Part shown: positions 1-11,062 of the stretch, piece by piece
Layout: every line of letters begins with the position of its first letter
Position numbering within the stretch: the first letter of the stretch is position 1
Source: Auxenochlorella pyrenoidosa
Lineage: Eukaryota; Chlorophyta; Trebouxiophyceae; Chlorellales; Chlorellaceae
Direction: 5' to 3'
Assembly (NCBI GenBank): GCA_001430745.1
Contig: KQ481967.1
Location: 437,916 to 478,630, forward strand
Length of the DNA: 40,715 nt
Program-made: the position numbers and the translations under genes
Notes under the pieces: model-generated
The model's input: only the letters and a program-made list of their open reading frames with translations
Told to the model about the DNA's origin: nothing
Database searches by the model: none

Positions 1-2
1 CT

Positions 3-302
3 TGGTCGAGCCGGAGCGGTGCTGGGGCCTCCTCTGTTTTCCGCGTTTCTGCCCTGCGAGCAATTGACCAGCAGTGGGTGTGTGTGGCAGGTCAAGGGCA
101 GGGTCCCCGCAATCCATTCTGGTGGAACCCAGGCAGGCAGTCAGAGGCAGGCGCTGCCTCTGGTGATGACGGCGTGGCGTGGGGTGATGCGGAGGCAGCC
201 GCAACGTTGGTGCGGCATGCGCTGCCTGCACAGGAGGAGGCGCTGCAGGGCGCAGCGACACACACCAGCGGCAAGTCGACCCCTCATCGTCATCACCCAT
301 AA
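3..302 (+). CDS. Possible 3' end of a plus-strand gene (weak)
   Basis: One frame is open from the left edge to a TAA at 300-302. Its translation is mixed in composition (IDQQW, NPFWWNP, then an Ala/Asp-rich tail) rather than the monotone Arg/Pro/Ala of most shadow frames here. An intron could end at the CAG near 88-90. No family is recognised, and random long open frames are common at this GC content, so this is only a candidate terminal exon of a gene starting outside the window. Confidence 0.2.
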   Translation, partial: WSSRSGAGASSVFRVSALRAIDQQWVCVAGQGQGPRNPFWWNPGRQSEAGAASGDDGVAWGDAEAAATLVRHALPAQEEALQGAATHTSGKSTPHRHHP

Positions 303-767
303 CCACCGGGGGGCGGCGCCCCGCCCTCGCCCAGGCCCTGCTTGCAGCCAAGAGTGCATGGAGGGAGCAGGGGGGCACACCGTGCTCAGGCGCGGGGCCG
401 GGAGGGGCCCAGCATGCTGGCTGGCAAGGGCGCTGCGTGATGGGGGAGGTGCCCAATGCAGAAGCTGCGACTGCAGCCACTCACCACCTGGCGGCCCTCG
501 TCCGCGGCCGAGGCGTAGGTGGGTGCTGGGGCGGTGCGGGGTGCTGGGACGGCGGTCTGTGGCGGTGGTGGGGGGCAACGGGCGAGAAGGCAGGTGGATG
601 GGAGGCGGCCTGGCAAGGGACCAGCTGGCGGGCAGGCCGGCTGGCTGGCAGGCAGGCTAGGATGCACAACGCTAGTGGACACGAGCCGTGCTCCATCATC
701 TGGCGCAGCTTGAACAGCTGCGACTTCCCCCACGCGGGACCAGCGCTGACGCCTGCAGACATCCCAC

Positions 768-1324
768 CTCGAAATGGCCGGCAGTGAAGCGTGCCTTGGC
801 GCTGGCGCCAGCGCCGCCGCGTTGGGGCGCCTTGGGCACGGCCTGCAAGCAGGGTGAGCCGGCGCTGGGGTCTGTGGCGCTGCAGGGTGACTGGATAAGG
901 GCGGAGAGTGAAGTTGGTCTGGCAGTTCAGCAGGGAGAGACGGGACGAGCCCACCAGCCCGCGCGCACTTGCAGCCGCTCCAGCAGCTTCAGCAGCCTGG
1001 TGGGGCTGCCGCGCCGTGCGCGGTCCGCAACCAGGTCTGCCGCCTGCAGCGCCAGCGCCCGTGCGGCTCGGCCGCCAGGGGCAGCACCCGCAGCGGCGCA
1101 TAGGTGAGCCAGCCCGCGGCGCGCAAGCCCGGCTCTGCGCACGGCAGCAGCTTGAGCAAGCGGCCCAGCAGGGTGTGCAGCTGCGAAACGGGCGCGGCAT
1201 GGGCCCTCTTGCAGCTCTTGAGCACCTCCAGTGCATCACGCTCAAGCTGCTGCACGGCCTCACACTGGGCTCGGCGCTGCTGCTTGCGGGTGCGGCTGGT
1301 GCGGGCGCCATCGGGCGCCGGCAT
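768..1324 (-). CDS. Unidentified minus-strand gene, 5' exons only
   Basis: An ATG at 1324 opens a frame with a basic N-terminus (TRKQQRRAQ) followed by amphipathic helices rich in Leu (LHTLLGRLLKLLP). My best model has exons 1324-1088, 1043-969 (contains RLLKLLERLQ) and 842-768 (contains KARFTAGHFE), all joined in phase 0. The first intron would be only 44 nt. The alternative is that the exon continues past 1088 and a single base is missing near 1060, since coding-like sequence shifts by one frame there. Downstream either the frame stops near 690, or exons at 717-683 and 525-485 (ending in a Gly/Arg-rich stretch) follow. The family is not recognised, and the 3' end is unresolved. Confidence 0.4.
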
Positions 1325-2154
1325 GGTGGAGGCTGCATGCCGTGTCCAGGGGCTCTGCCTGCTGCTGTGCATTGGCGCAAGGCACTGGACTGGCTGGCAA
1401 GGGCCAGGGGCGAGGAAAATTGAGAGACGGGGGAGCGCCGCACCCGCCCCTGCGCGTCTCGACAGCATCTTGGAGGCGTCTGGGGACCGGCTGGAAGCCC
1501 CAATCAGTCCCACCCGAACTTCTGAAGGGCCGCAGGGCGCGCGGGCACAGGCTGCGACTCCGGAAGTGCGATGGCTGGCCCAGACGACCGTGCTGGTTCC
1601 ATGTAGGGCCAGGAAAGATGACGATGACGAAGCATCGAGGCACGATCGAGTGAAAAAGGGGGCAGGGCCAGCGCATGACCGCCATGGAGCAGGCAGTCTC
1701 AGCGTCAGCAGCAGCCGGCGCCTCGCGTGCTGGTTTCAAGGCTGGTGCACCCCCCTGACAGGCTTGGTGGCGTTGAGAGGTGCAGACTTAGCGCCAGTTG
1801 CCAACCTTGGGCCGGCAGTCTGCCTGCACCCCACCACTCCATTTCCATGCACCCGGTCCGCATAGTCTTTCCTGGCCGCTGATGCTTGAATGTATTTCTG
1901 CACACCTCTTGGGCAGGCCCAACCATCCCATCCACTTGGCGTTGAGTATAACAACACTTTGCAGAAAACAGACAGAACAAGGACAGAGAGATGCATCAAC
2001 AGAGCTGCACGAAGGCATCCGGGTGCCAGCAGCAGCGAGACAGGGATGGCCATTCGTTCAGGCAGATGCATCGAAGAGGGGGAAGCACGGGAGCGTGCAC
2101 ATCAGACGCGGCTCGTCGGCAGCGACGCGCTCCTGTGCTGCCAAACTGAGTCGC
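1325..2154. other. Intergenic: 3' of the TPR gene and promoter of the left-edge gene
   Basis: No convincing exon was found on either strand. The open frames are Arg/Ser/Ala-rich shadows without family resemblance. No TGTAA polyadenylation signal was found here for the TPR gene. Confidence 0.5.
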
Positions 2155-3691
2155 TCAGAACAGGCCCAGGAAGCCCTTGCCCTGCTGCTGCGGGGCCTTG
2201 CGCTCAAACCGGCTCAGCAGGCCCTCAAAGCGGGGATCGGCCTGCGGCACGGCAGAAGAAGCGGCATGGAGACAGCAGGCGGTGCTTGGGGGATGGCAGG
2301 CGGGCAAGCACCAGTCGGCTGGCCCTGCCAGGCCCATTGCTGCGCACGCCTGTCTGCTGCCCCGGCATCGCTGCATCTGCCAGCCTTGCAGGACACGCAG
2401 CACAGAGCATGGGGCATGCCGGCGGCAGCGGCGCGGCCCCCTCAGGGGCCAGCCCGGGGAGCCTCACCCGCAGCGCCTCCAGATCGGGGTCGGAGCGCAG
2501 CTGGGCAAAGTCCCGGTAGCCTGCAGAGGGAGGGGTGGTGGCAGTGGTGGGGCAGGCTCCGCCGGCAAGGGCCCTGCCCCCCTGCCCCAACTTAAACCGC
2601 GCCCGCCCAGCGTGGAGTGGCCGACCGGGCCTGCCGGGGTCCCGCCGCCGCACAGGGAGCGGCGTGAGCATTGTGCAGCAGCGCACGGAGCCCAGCTGAT
2701 GATGCAGACGCCTGGCGCACAGGAGGGAGGCGCGTCTGAACTTGCGCCCAGGTGCGGCAAGCCCTCCCCTGCTGGCTGCCGGCGCCTTGGAGCCCCTTTG
2801 TCCCACCGCACCTGCAGCGCTGCGGCCCTGCCGGCAGGCCGCCCAACCCCACCCCCGATCCCCTCACCCTGCTCCACAGCGCCGGCGATGGCAACCAGCC
2901 CGTTCTCGACATCCCCCAGCCGGGCGCGGCAGCAGGCAATGTTGTAGAGCGCAGCGGTCAGCTCGCCCTGGGACAGCGCCTGCGGCGGTAGCAGCGGCAG
3001 CAAGGCGCGGGCAGCCCGTGAACAGGCAGCCCTGCAAGGCAGCCCCCAAGAGGCAATTTACCAGGCATGGGCGATGACCACTGCGGTGGGGCTGCAGCAC
3101 CTGGCAGCAGCCAGAGGCTAGGTGCACAGCCGGGGGCCACACCCAGCCATGTGTGCGACAGCATGGGCCAAGGGTGGGGGGCACAAGATCTGCCCAGCAC
3201 AGGTGCAAGCCCATGCACAAAGGAGAGGGCTAAGTTGAAAGTGGAGGGTGTGAGGAAGCGCGACTCACCGGCGGCTTGTCGCGCCACCGCTTCAGCCCAG
3301 TGCCTGGCAGCTCCAGGGCGCGCTCGAAATACTCCTGCATGGGGCGAACATGTGATCACCGAGCTGAGAAGCGTGCTCCAGGCAGTCCCTCTGGCCTCCC
3401 CTCGCCTTCCATACTGCCAGCATTTTGCCCGGTCTGCCGACAACACAGGTGACCATACGCTGGCACGAGCAGTGCGTGCCCGCCCACCTGCGCCTGTGCC
3501 CAGTTGCCGGCGTTGCTGAACTTGAGGCCGACGGCGATGGCGCCGCGAGCGTCCTCGGGATCGGCAGGCGGAGTGAGCAGCTCGTCGCTTGCTGCGGCGT
3601 GGACGGCGAGGCGCTGCTGCCGCCGTGGCGCCTGCTGGCGCCGGGCCGGGCGTGTCGCAAACGCGACACGAGGCGCGCAGGCAATCTGCAT
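2155..3691 (-). CDS. Chloroplast TPR protein with MET1/TEF30-like TPR module
   Basis: Five exons (3691-3488, 3334-3269, 2979-2868, 2520-2468, 2241-2155) join in frame to 173 aa. Residues 1-45 are Arg/Ala-rich and nearly acid-free (ATRPARRQQAPRRQQR), a typical chloroplast transit peptide. A TPR region follows: FSNAGNWAQAQEYFERALELP, then ALYNIACCRARLGDVENGL, then GYRDFAQLRSDPDLEALR and a basic tail. From memory this order closely matches the C-terminal TPR part of plant MET1 and algal TEF30, which bind photosystem II cores during assembly and repair. Those proteins also carry a PDZ domain before the TPRs; none is encoded here, so this may be a shorter paralogue rather than the orthologue. Likely stroma or thylakoid surface. 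It lies 354 bp downstream of PSF3 on the same strand. Plastid TPR protein is a firm call; a photosystem II role is inference. Confidence 0.85.
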
Positions 3692-4044
3692 AGCGCTGCG
3701 TAAAAGTAGAGGCGTGAGACGAGAGGGTCTGTTTCTCTGCGGCTTTCTTGGGCACAGGCCTGCGCAAAACACTCGCGAGGTGATCTGCAGAGCCTGCGTC
3801 CACAGCAGAGTGCGCCCAGCTTGTCTGATCCTAACGGCACCGCCACCTCGGCATGCCCAGCGTCGAGAATCGCTCTGCTTGCAATTACAAGCTTTCCTAT
3901 GATGAACGGTGTGTGTTGGATTATATGCATGCGTGTCACATCTGTCCTGTAGAGTCTGGTGTCTAGGATGCTGAGGCGCTGCTGCAGCAGCTGCTGCTGC
4001 AGGCCGGGCGATGGCACAGCCAGGCGGCACCCGTCAGGCGGCCA
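3692..4044. promoter_or_regulatory. Intergenic: TPR gene promoter and PSF3 3' region
   Basis: This stretch separates the PSF3 stop from the TPR start codon, both genes being on the minus strand. It is locally less GC-rich around 3880-3960. It contains one TGTAA on the minus strand, but no clear TATA box and no coding signal. A short poly-Ala frame near 3960-4030 is the translation of GCA/GCT repeats. Confidence 0.5.
3885..3889 (-). terminator. Putative TGTAA polyadenylation signal of PSF3
   Basis: TGTAA on the minus strand, about 156 nt past the PSF3 stop codon. TGTAA is the usual green-algal polyadenylation signal; assignment here rests on position only. Confidence 0.45.
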
Positions 4045-5900
4045 TCATCCCGCCGCGTTTGCTGCCGCGTTCTCGTCGCCCTCGCCGCCGCTCTCCGCCC
4101 ACTTGCGCTTCACGCTGCACACGCGGGTCAGGGGCCGGCTGTCCCCGCTGCTGCGCCACCGGTGGTACGCTGCCGAGGCCTCTGCCGCCGCCGTGAACAG
4201 CTGGAGCATGCGGGGGGACGCAGGTGGAGCAGGCGATCAGGTGGGGCGACCAAAGCAAACAGGCGTTCCAGCAGGGTAACACGCGCACCTTCCTTTGCCG
4301 GCTCCAAACCCACACCGACAGGCCCTTCGTCCCTGGGCAGCTGGCGCGGCCTCCTGGAGTGCGCCGCCCTCCCGCCTCCCCTCGCGCCCAGCACTGGCAC
4401 TTGAGGTCGAGCTCCCGCTCACCTGGCTCTCCTCTGCCGACAGCTTGGTTTGGATCTGCGAGGCCTCCAGGCTGCTCTCCACCTGCGGCGCCTTGGTCAG
4501 CAGCTCCTGCGGCGGCGAGGCAGCACAGGGATGGCTGAAGTGAGGGCGATGAAGGCGAGGATGGCTCGAGCCGCTCCCGCGTCGAGCTTCTGCTTTAAAA
4601 GAGCGTGCCTCAACGCGTAGCGTGGCAGAGGCGGGCGCTGGGGCATCAGGTAAGGCAGGCCAGCACCGCTGGGCCGCGCACCTTGTACCGCTTGCGGAAG
4701 GTGTTGAGTACAAAGGCAGGGAAGTCTTCATCCGCGGTCATGCTCGCCTGCAACACACGACGGGTGGCAGTCAGGCGGGAGTTTGAAATCCTTTTTTGGG
4801 AGGGGGTGGGGGGGCTCCGGGAGCGGAGGGCAACAGGACGCATGTTCAGCATGCAGCCGCATCCTGGCGCCTGGGGGCCAGTCCCCAGCTCTGGCCCCGC
4901 CCATGGAACCCAGCCTGGGGGGCCGAGCCGGCACACACCCCACACGCAGACGCTGCCGCCCCACCTGCATGGCCGCGTGCAGCTGCGTGGCGACGGCGTA
5001 GTAGTGCGGGCAGCGCACGCGCAGGTCCTCGCACCCCGCCCCCGCCTTCATCTTGCGCCGCATCTTGTTGCCGTAGAAGACGGGCAGGTCGGCCTGCGGG
5101 GCAGGCAGCGGGGGTGGGGGGCCGGGAGAAGTCAGCGCCAAGGAATGGCGGGCAGGTGCATGTGTGGCTCGGTTCGGCAGGCCTGCGGTGTGGTGAGGGC
5201 GGGATGCCGGGAACCCCCCCTGCCTCAAGGCAGCAGGGCACAACGCACATCCGTCGGTTGCAGGCTTCTTGCAGCAGGCCAGGGCGAGGCAGGGCACAAG
5301 GGCGCCAAGCAGCACAGAGCACCCTGCACCCAGCAGCGTGCTGGCCGCGGCAGGGAGCGGCACCGGCGCGTGCATGGCAGGCAGGAGAGGAAGGCGCGTA
5401 CGTGACCGGGGGCGCCCCCTTGCCTGCACCATGTTGCGCCCCGCCATGAGCGGCACCATCCAGAGCGGCAGGTCCAGCCGCGCCCCCGGCGGCAGGTCGG
5501 GCCGGTCGCTGCTGGGGTCGATGATGCAGCCCACGCCTGCCACGGTTGGGGTGGGGGGTGGGGGCGTTGTAGACAGCATGACATAATGCTGGTCCAATTG
5601 TTCCCTGGTGAGGCTACCCCAGGTGCCCTCACAGATGCCAGCAGCAGGGCCAGCCTCTTGCGCCTGCCACCCTGCGAGCTCTTGGCTCGCCTTCTGCCCA
5701 GGCATCTGTGGCGCGCGCTTGCCCGGCCAGCGCATGACAACGAATGAACGAGGTGCGGCCCGATCAAAATAATAATAATGAAATAACTATTGGATTATCC
5801 GTGGCCCCAGGCCCTCACCTGTGCAGCCGTGCACGAGGCGCACTGGCACATACGTCTCCTCAGCCAGCAGGGAACTGACCGAGTAGTAGTCGCTGCCCAT
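4045..5900 (-). CDS. PSF3: GINS complex subunit PSF3
   Basis: Six exons (5900-5819, 5536-5424, 5093-4965, 4747-4682, 4506-4423, 4200-4045) give 209 aa, close to human GINS3 (216). Hallmarks in order: DYYSVSSLLAEETYVPVR at the N-terminus; GARLDLPLWMVPLM, matching the family's LELPLWLA; CPHYYAVATQLH, matching PHFYGFGSQL; FVLNTFRKRYK; and a basic C-terminus (CSVKRKWAE), like YKKRKF in animals. PSF3 forms the GINS tetramer with SLD5, PSF1 and PSF2, and with CDC45 and MCM2-7 makes the replicative helicase, so it acts in the nucleus. Intron 2 has a GC donor (CAG then GCAAGG at 5423-5418), needed to keep the frame and the family alignment. Intron 1 holds an AT-rich patch (about 5765-5800) unlike its surroundings. 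The RPC9 stop codon is only 185 nt upstream on the same strand. Confidence 0.93.
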
Positions 5901-6020
5901 GGCTGCCGCTGCTGCTGCTGCTGCTAGTTCTCTGCTGCTGGCCTGGAGCGCTAACTCTGCCGCTGCTGAGCTGTCGGGCCTGTCTAGGTGACCCACCGAC
6001 TGGCCTGCCTGCCTGCCTAT

Positions 6021-6035
6021 CCTAGCCTAGCCTAG
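6021..6035. repeat. CCTAG x3 micro-repeat between RPC9 and PSF3
   Basis: Three tandem CCTAG units, preceded by several CCTG units (6003-6018), lie in the 185-nt spacer between the RPC9 stop and the PSF3 start. Confidence 0.7.
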
Positions 6036-6085
6036 GGACGCCGCTGCTGCACCAGGCTGCGTGCTGGGTGGGCGAGGGTGGCGCC

Positions 6086-7428
6086 TCAGGCGGCCAGGTG
6101 CTCCTGCACCAGCTGCAGCAGCTCCTCGATCTGCGCCTCCTCAAACCGCTCCTCGCAGTCCTCGATGCACTGCAGCCAGGGCGGGGCATAGGAGGGCGGC
6201 CGGGCGCCTCGTCGGCGGCGAGGCCATACGTGTGTGCGGAGCCCACTGGGGGGCCCTTTCCCCTCCCAAGCGGTGCCGCCTCGCAGCTTTGGAGGAGCGG
6301 GGCAGTGCGAGCACCATGCCACTGGCATGGCCTCTCTGCCACCCATGTGGCAGCCGCTGCAAGCCCCCCGCCCCGGCCCCCAAGCCCCCCCCCGAAAAAC
6401 ACCACCCCCCCGAGCCCCACCAGGAAGATTTCCACCACCGAGGGCGGCCGGTGGTTGATCAGCTGGACCACCTCGCTCTTGGTGAGGCCAAAGGGCTGCC
6501 AAGGGCGGTGGGAGGGTGGGGGAGGCAGCTTGCTGGCAGCATGAGGTGGAGCCCGATGGCAGCATGAGGTGGAGGCTGTGGATTGAGCGAGCCAGTTCCA
6601 GGTCTGTCAACAGGGCCGCAAGGCAAGCCGACGATGCAGTCAACAGGCCCAGCGAGGGCGCGCCTGCGCGCCACACGCTGCGGTGCATGCAGGCTGCTGC
6701 CAAGCACATGGCAGGGCCCAAGAGCCAGGAGCACACCTCGACGCCTTTGATGAAGGCTGCCAGCTGCTCCCGCTCGCGGTAGCTGCCGCCGCACTGGGCC
6801 AGCAGGGCGGTGTAGGCCTGGGCGGCGGGAGCGGACAGAGGGGAGCAATGTGTTGGGTGCTTGCGTGACATCACACATGATGTCAAGCAGCACTGGCAGC
6901 GGTGAAGCATGAGGCGCAGCAACTGGGGAGGCTTAGCGGCTAGTGCTGTGCAACTGCTTGCAGGGCATCCCGGCCTGGCGAGGCTCCGCGCAGCCGCGTG
7001 CAACACCACACGGCCCTGCATGCACCCAAGCACAAGTGCAGCACAGGCAGCCGCGGGCCTGGCCTGGGCTGCTCATGAACGGCGGCGCAGCGCGCAGCAC
7101 CCACATGCGCCTGGGGATGCCGCTCCTTACCTGGATCTCCGAGGGCGTGGCCCGGCTGATCACCGGCTGCTTGTCCGCCTCCCGGTCCTTGAGCACCGCC
7201 AGCACCTCGTCGTTGGACAGCAGGCCCAGGTTCTCCTCCACGCTGCGGGCGGCAGGTTTGGAAATTCAACTCGCAGGCGGCGGGCGGCGACGGCGACGCA
7301 AGTTGAACAGAGGCGCCTGGGCGACGGTCGGGCAGCATTTCCTCGCATAGCTGCCGATCCTGTCATCGGCATTGTGCAGCTGGCGGCCACAGAGCCTTGG
7401 AGCATGCCCCTGGGCCTCACATCTTCAT
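6086..7428 (-). CDS. RPC9: RNA polymerase III subunit RPC9 (Rpc17/CRCP)
   Basis: Five exons (7428-7421, 7242-7131, 6817-6737, 6495-6421, 6169-6086) join to 119 aa. The product fits the HRDC-like Rpb4/RPC9 fold: NLGLLSNDEVLAVLKD at the start (human CRCP: ALLSNYEVFQLL), then LTKSEVVQLINHRPPSVVEI (human: LTKAEKLQLLNHRPVTAVEI), then EERFEEAQIEELLQLV. RPC9 pairs with RPC8 as the Pol III stalk, which contacts initiation factors for tRNA and 5S rRNA transcription. The first coding exon is only 8 nt (ATG AAG AT) with a good GTGAGG donor; it restores an initiator Met because exon 2 has none. The frame upstream of this ATG is open to about 7683, so a longer N-terminus cannot be excluded, but it looks like leader sequence. 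The protein is shorter than human CRCP (148) because it lacks the acidic tail. Confidence 0.92.
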
Positions 7429-8776
7429 ATACGAGCGAGGGAGGTCCGGCCGCGCCGCAAGCAAGCGGGACAAGCTGCTAGATAATGTTGCAGAGCGCAG
7501 GCCCTTGTCGCGAGCTTTCAGTTCAGGGCCGAGTGGTTGCCGTCGCTTGTCGTGCGCTGCTGGCGCTTTGTCGCGCACAGAAGGAGCTCGGAAAGAGGCG
7601 GGAGTGAGATGCCGCAGGTGGTTTAGCAACCCGTTCGAACTTGAGCAAGTTGTTGAGCGGCAGTGGCAGGTCGAAGGCGGCATGCCCAGCGCAGCGTCAA
7701 GTTGCAGGAGTGCAGCTCACTCTGCTCTGGCCCTGCAACCCTGTTGCTATGGCAGGGGTTGATGTGAGCGGTTCCTGCTGCACATACGCTTGTCGTGTGT
7801 GATAGAGCAGGCACCAGGGGCTCAGGCGGAAGCGCCACCACGGACTCAGGGAGGCCGCAAGGCACTGCAGCTGAAAGGACAGGACGGCTGGGTGCAGCAT
7901 TTTACTGCAGTGTGAACAGCAACCTCCGGCTACATTTGGTTCAGCAAGTATCATCCGTCGCCACTCGCGACAGCTGCAACAGGAGGGCATGCGGCTGCTA
8001 GCAAGATGCTCTTCTTAACTTCGACCGTGCACTGTTCTTCTTACATCAGGCAACAGCAGGATCCAGAGATTCATATGCACCAGTGTAATGAGGCACACAT
8101 CTGCGAGCTGAGCAGCCAAGATGTGTAAACTTCACTGCCCAGCATACTGCAACGCTACAGTCCGGCGAAGCCTGCAGAGCAGCACCGGCCACGTGAAGCA
8201 CACGCGCTTAAGGACTGTGCAAGGATCTCATACCCATTATTGTAAAGTTTTGCAACCTTGACCTGGCTGAGCCAAAGGGCTGCACGGTCAGGCCCCAGCG
8301 CTGCTGGGCATTGACCTCTCGGACAGCCTGGTGTGACTTCGGACGGCAGCAGGCCGATGACGCTGGGTGAACTGCTCTCGATGTGCGACCGCTGGGATCA
8401 TGTTTTGCAGGGTTTGTTTTCATGGTGTCTCGACCAGGCGTGCGCGCACCACCGAAGCCCCTGTCAGCTCATAGCCTCGCCGCCGCAGCCCGCCTCGTAT
8501 TCCCACGCTTGACAAAACAGCGCGACTGCGCAACCGGTGAGCTGGAAGCAACCGATCGCGCTTGTGCGGGCCAGCGCCGCTGCAAACCCCGCTCCCGCTG
8601 TCTCCTGAACGGCAACTGTGCAGGCCGCTGGGTGCGGCCCACGCATGGCCAAACTCAGCAGCTCTCCTGGTTGACAGAAAAGTGACTTGTGGCGTTTAGC
8701 CTGCAGGTCCGGCAGCCCTGCGTCGCTGGCTTGCCAGGCTGGTTTTCCCGGCGCAGACCAGAGCGCTGCGCGAGCC
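7429..8776. promoter_or_regulatory. Divergent promoter region, RPC9 / PHOSPHO-like phosphatase
   Basis: This 1.35-kb spacer is the longest gene-free stretch of the window and is less GC-rich than its surroundings between about 7900 and 8300. I found no exon, RNA gene or repeat. A GTTCGAAC at 7632-7639 is a palindrome and not part of a tRNA cloverleaf. The frame at 8383-8685 (+) lies in the probable 5' leader of the phosphatase. Confidence 0.5.
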
Positions 8777-10797
8777 ATGGGCGGCCCAGCGACTGGCGCG
8801 GGCGCTCCGACGCTGCTGGCCTGGGACTTTGACTGGTCCCTGCTGGAGGAGAACAGCGACACCTTTGTGATCCGCGAGCTGGGCGCCGACGCGCTGCTGG
8901 CGGCCAGCAAGGGGATGCCCTGGACGCAGCGCATGGACTGGGTGCTGCAGGTGGGCGGTCCCCTGTGGCCCTGTGGCCCGCCTCCCTGCACTCCTCATGC
9001 GCAGCCGTGCGTGCAGGTCTGGGCGGCTGCTCAGGCCGCGCCGCAGTCTCGCTTGCGAGGACTGGCGGGCACGTGCCTGCGTGTCTGGGCCAGGGCGCCT
9101 GGGTACCTCTGCTTAAGTGTAGGGCATCGCCTGCGCCACCTGTCTGCCACGTGGGTTGGAGGCGCACGCACTTGCGCCCAAGCTGTCCCCAAGCTGTGCG
9201 GTGAGCACTCCTGCGTGCGCCATCATGCACCTGCAGGAGGCAGCCAGTCAGCTGGGACGGACGCAGGCGGATGTGCTCGCGGCCCTGCGCCGCGCTCCCC
9301 TGCACCCCTCGCTTGCCGGCCTGCTGCGCGCGGCGGCCAGCGGCAGCAGCGGCGGCTTGGATGTAGACATCGTCATCTTGAGCGATGCAAATACGGTGGG
9401 CCTGTGTTCAGCGTTTGGCCACCACGGTTTGACCCCCGTGCCTGCACGACGTCGGCTTCTGCTCTGAACCATTCCCGCTGTTCCACCCAGCAGCCAACCT
9501 GGCTGCTTGTTCCGCTCCTCACGAATGCACCAACCCCTCTTTGCCGCCGCCTTGGTGCACCTGTAGGTGTACATTGATGCAATCCTGGAGCACCACGGGC
9601 TGCAGCAGCACATCCAGCAGGTCAGCCGCCGCACTGGAGGGGTCGACTGGCCTGCCCCTGCACTAGCGGCATCGCCCCCGTCGCGTGTTGTTGACATCAA
9701 CAGGCCGCATGCAGACCATCGGGATGCTGCACGACTGGGTGGATGCCTGGCCGCCAACCCTGTGCCAAGCTGCTTCCCCCGGGGGAGGGGGGGCATGCGC
9801 TGTGTGCAGGCCTCTGCTGCGGGCGCACGCCAGGCCTGGCAACGCCCCGGGATTTGTGACGCAGTAAAGCAGGTTGCAGTCCTCGACACCCATGCTTCAT
9901 GCAAGGATGTTTGCGCACCCCCCATGCTGGGCAACCCCTGCAGGTGCACACCAACCCGGCAGAGTGGCGTGGCGGCGTGCTGCGGGTGGGGCCCTATCAC
10001 GCCGAGCCGCACGGCTGCAGCCGCTGCCCACCAAACCTGTGCAAGGGCCAGGCGAGTGCTGCCTGCCTGCGGCTCTGGCGAGGGGCATGACGAACAAGGG
10101 GGCCTGCAGGACAGCGGCAGCGCGCCCTGTCAGCAAGGGTCGTCGCCTGTGGGAGGGTGCAGGGCCCTGCACACGGGCCGGCAGGGTGCCGCGGCGGCTG
10201 GCTGGCACGCGCCAGTGGAGAGCGCATGGGAGTGGGCATGCATGCACAGGTGCTGCGGGCAGCCTTGCCTGCTGAGCAGCATACCTGCTGAGCAGGCATG
10301 GCCCCCCCAGCTTCCCCCCTGGGCAGGTCCTGGCGGAGCTCCTATCGCGCCAGGCAGCTGCAGGGCGGGCATACAGCCGGGTGCTGTACATCGGAGACGG
10401 CCGCGGCGACTACTGCCCCTCTGTCCTGCTGCTCCATGGCAGCGGCGGCGGCGCAGGGGCAGCAGCAGCAGCAGCAGCAGCAGCTGTGCCGGGTACCGGT
10501 GGCCCTGCTCCCGCGCCCTGCGGGTCTGGCAGCAACCTGGTGTTTGCGAGGGAGGAGTACCCAGATGGCGCGCCGTGCTCGCTGTGGGTCATGCTGCAGC
10601 AGATGCATAGCGGGCACAGCGCGCACAGCAGCGACGACGCCGGCGGCAAGGCATCGCGCCACGCGGGGGCGGCTGCAGCGGGGCAGGCGGGCACAGCGGC
10701 GGAGGCTGCGGCTTGCCGGGGTGGCGGCGTGGTGGGTTGGACCAAGCCCGAGCAGCTGGCAGCCCTCATCCAGGCGGAGCTGAGGCTGGAGGGCTGA
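8777..10797 (+). CDS. PHOSPHO1/2-type HAD phosphatase
   Basis: Five exons (8777-8950, 9237-9395, 9567-9620, 9944-10051, 10327-10797) make 321 aa. All HAD motifs of the PHOSPHO subfamily are present: motif I DFDWS (nucleophile Asp17, acid/base Asp19) followed by LLEENSD; motif II ILSDANT (Ser107); the Cys pair and lysine of CSRCPPNLCKG (Lys163); and motif IV YIGDGRGDYCP (Asp189, Asp193). Members hydrolyse small phosphomonoesters such as phosphocholine, phosphoethanolamine, pyridoxal phosphate, thiamine phosphate or pyrophosphate; which substrate is used here cannot be told. No targeting signal is evident, so it is probably cytosolic. Relative to the 267-aa human enzyme it has Gly/Ala-rich low-complexity insertions after motif IV and a longer Ala/Gly/His-rich tail. 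Intron 4 starts with GC (CAG then GCGAGT at 10052). The gene converges on the reductase, 265 bp away. Confidence 0.9.
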
Positions 10798-10939
10798 GCC
10801 GCAGCGGCTCGTGCGGGGCAAGCTGCAGCAGGCACACTGCGAGGCGCCGACGACGCGCGCTGGGGCCCCTGCTCTCACACTGGCTTTTGCGCTGATGTGT
10901 GACCCAAACAACCCCCTGCACCATGCCTCTTTGAAGATT

Positions 10940-10944
10940 TTACA
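10940..10944 (-). terminator. Putative TGTAA polyadenylation signal of the reductase gene
   Basis: TGTAA on the minus strand about 120 nt beyond the reductase stop codon, in the 265-bp convergent spacer. Confidence 0.45.
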
Positions 10945-11062
10945 CAGCAGGCACGCGATGCAAATGCTGGGGACTGCCCGTAGCTGGATACCATACAGAA
11001 TTGGCACGAGTAAAGGGCGCCGAACGACATGCAGGGCAGTCGGCCAGGCCGAATGTCCTGCT

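Noticed and set aside
7625..7645. GTTCGAAC as a possible tRNA T-loop
   Set aside because: No acceptor, D or anticodon stem can be built around it; it is a simple palindrome.
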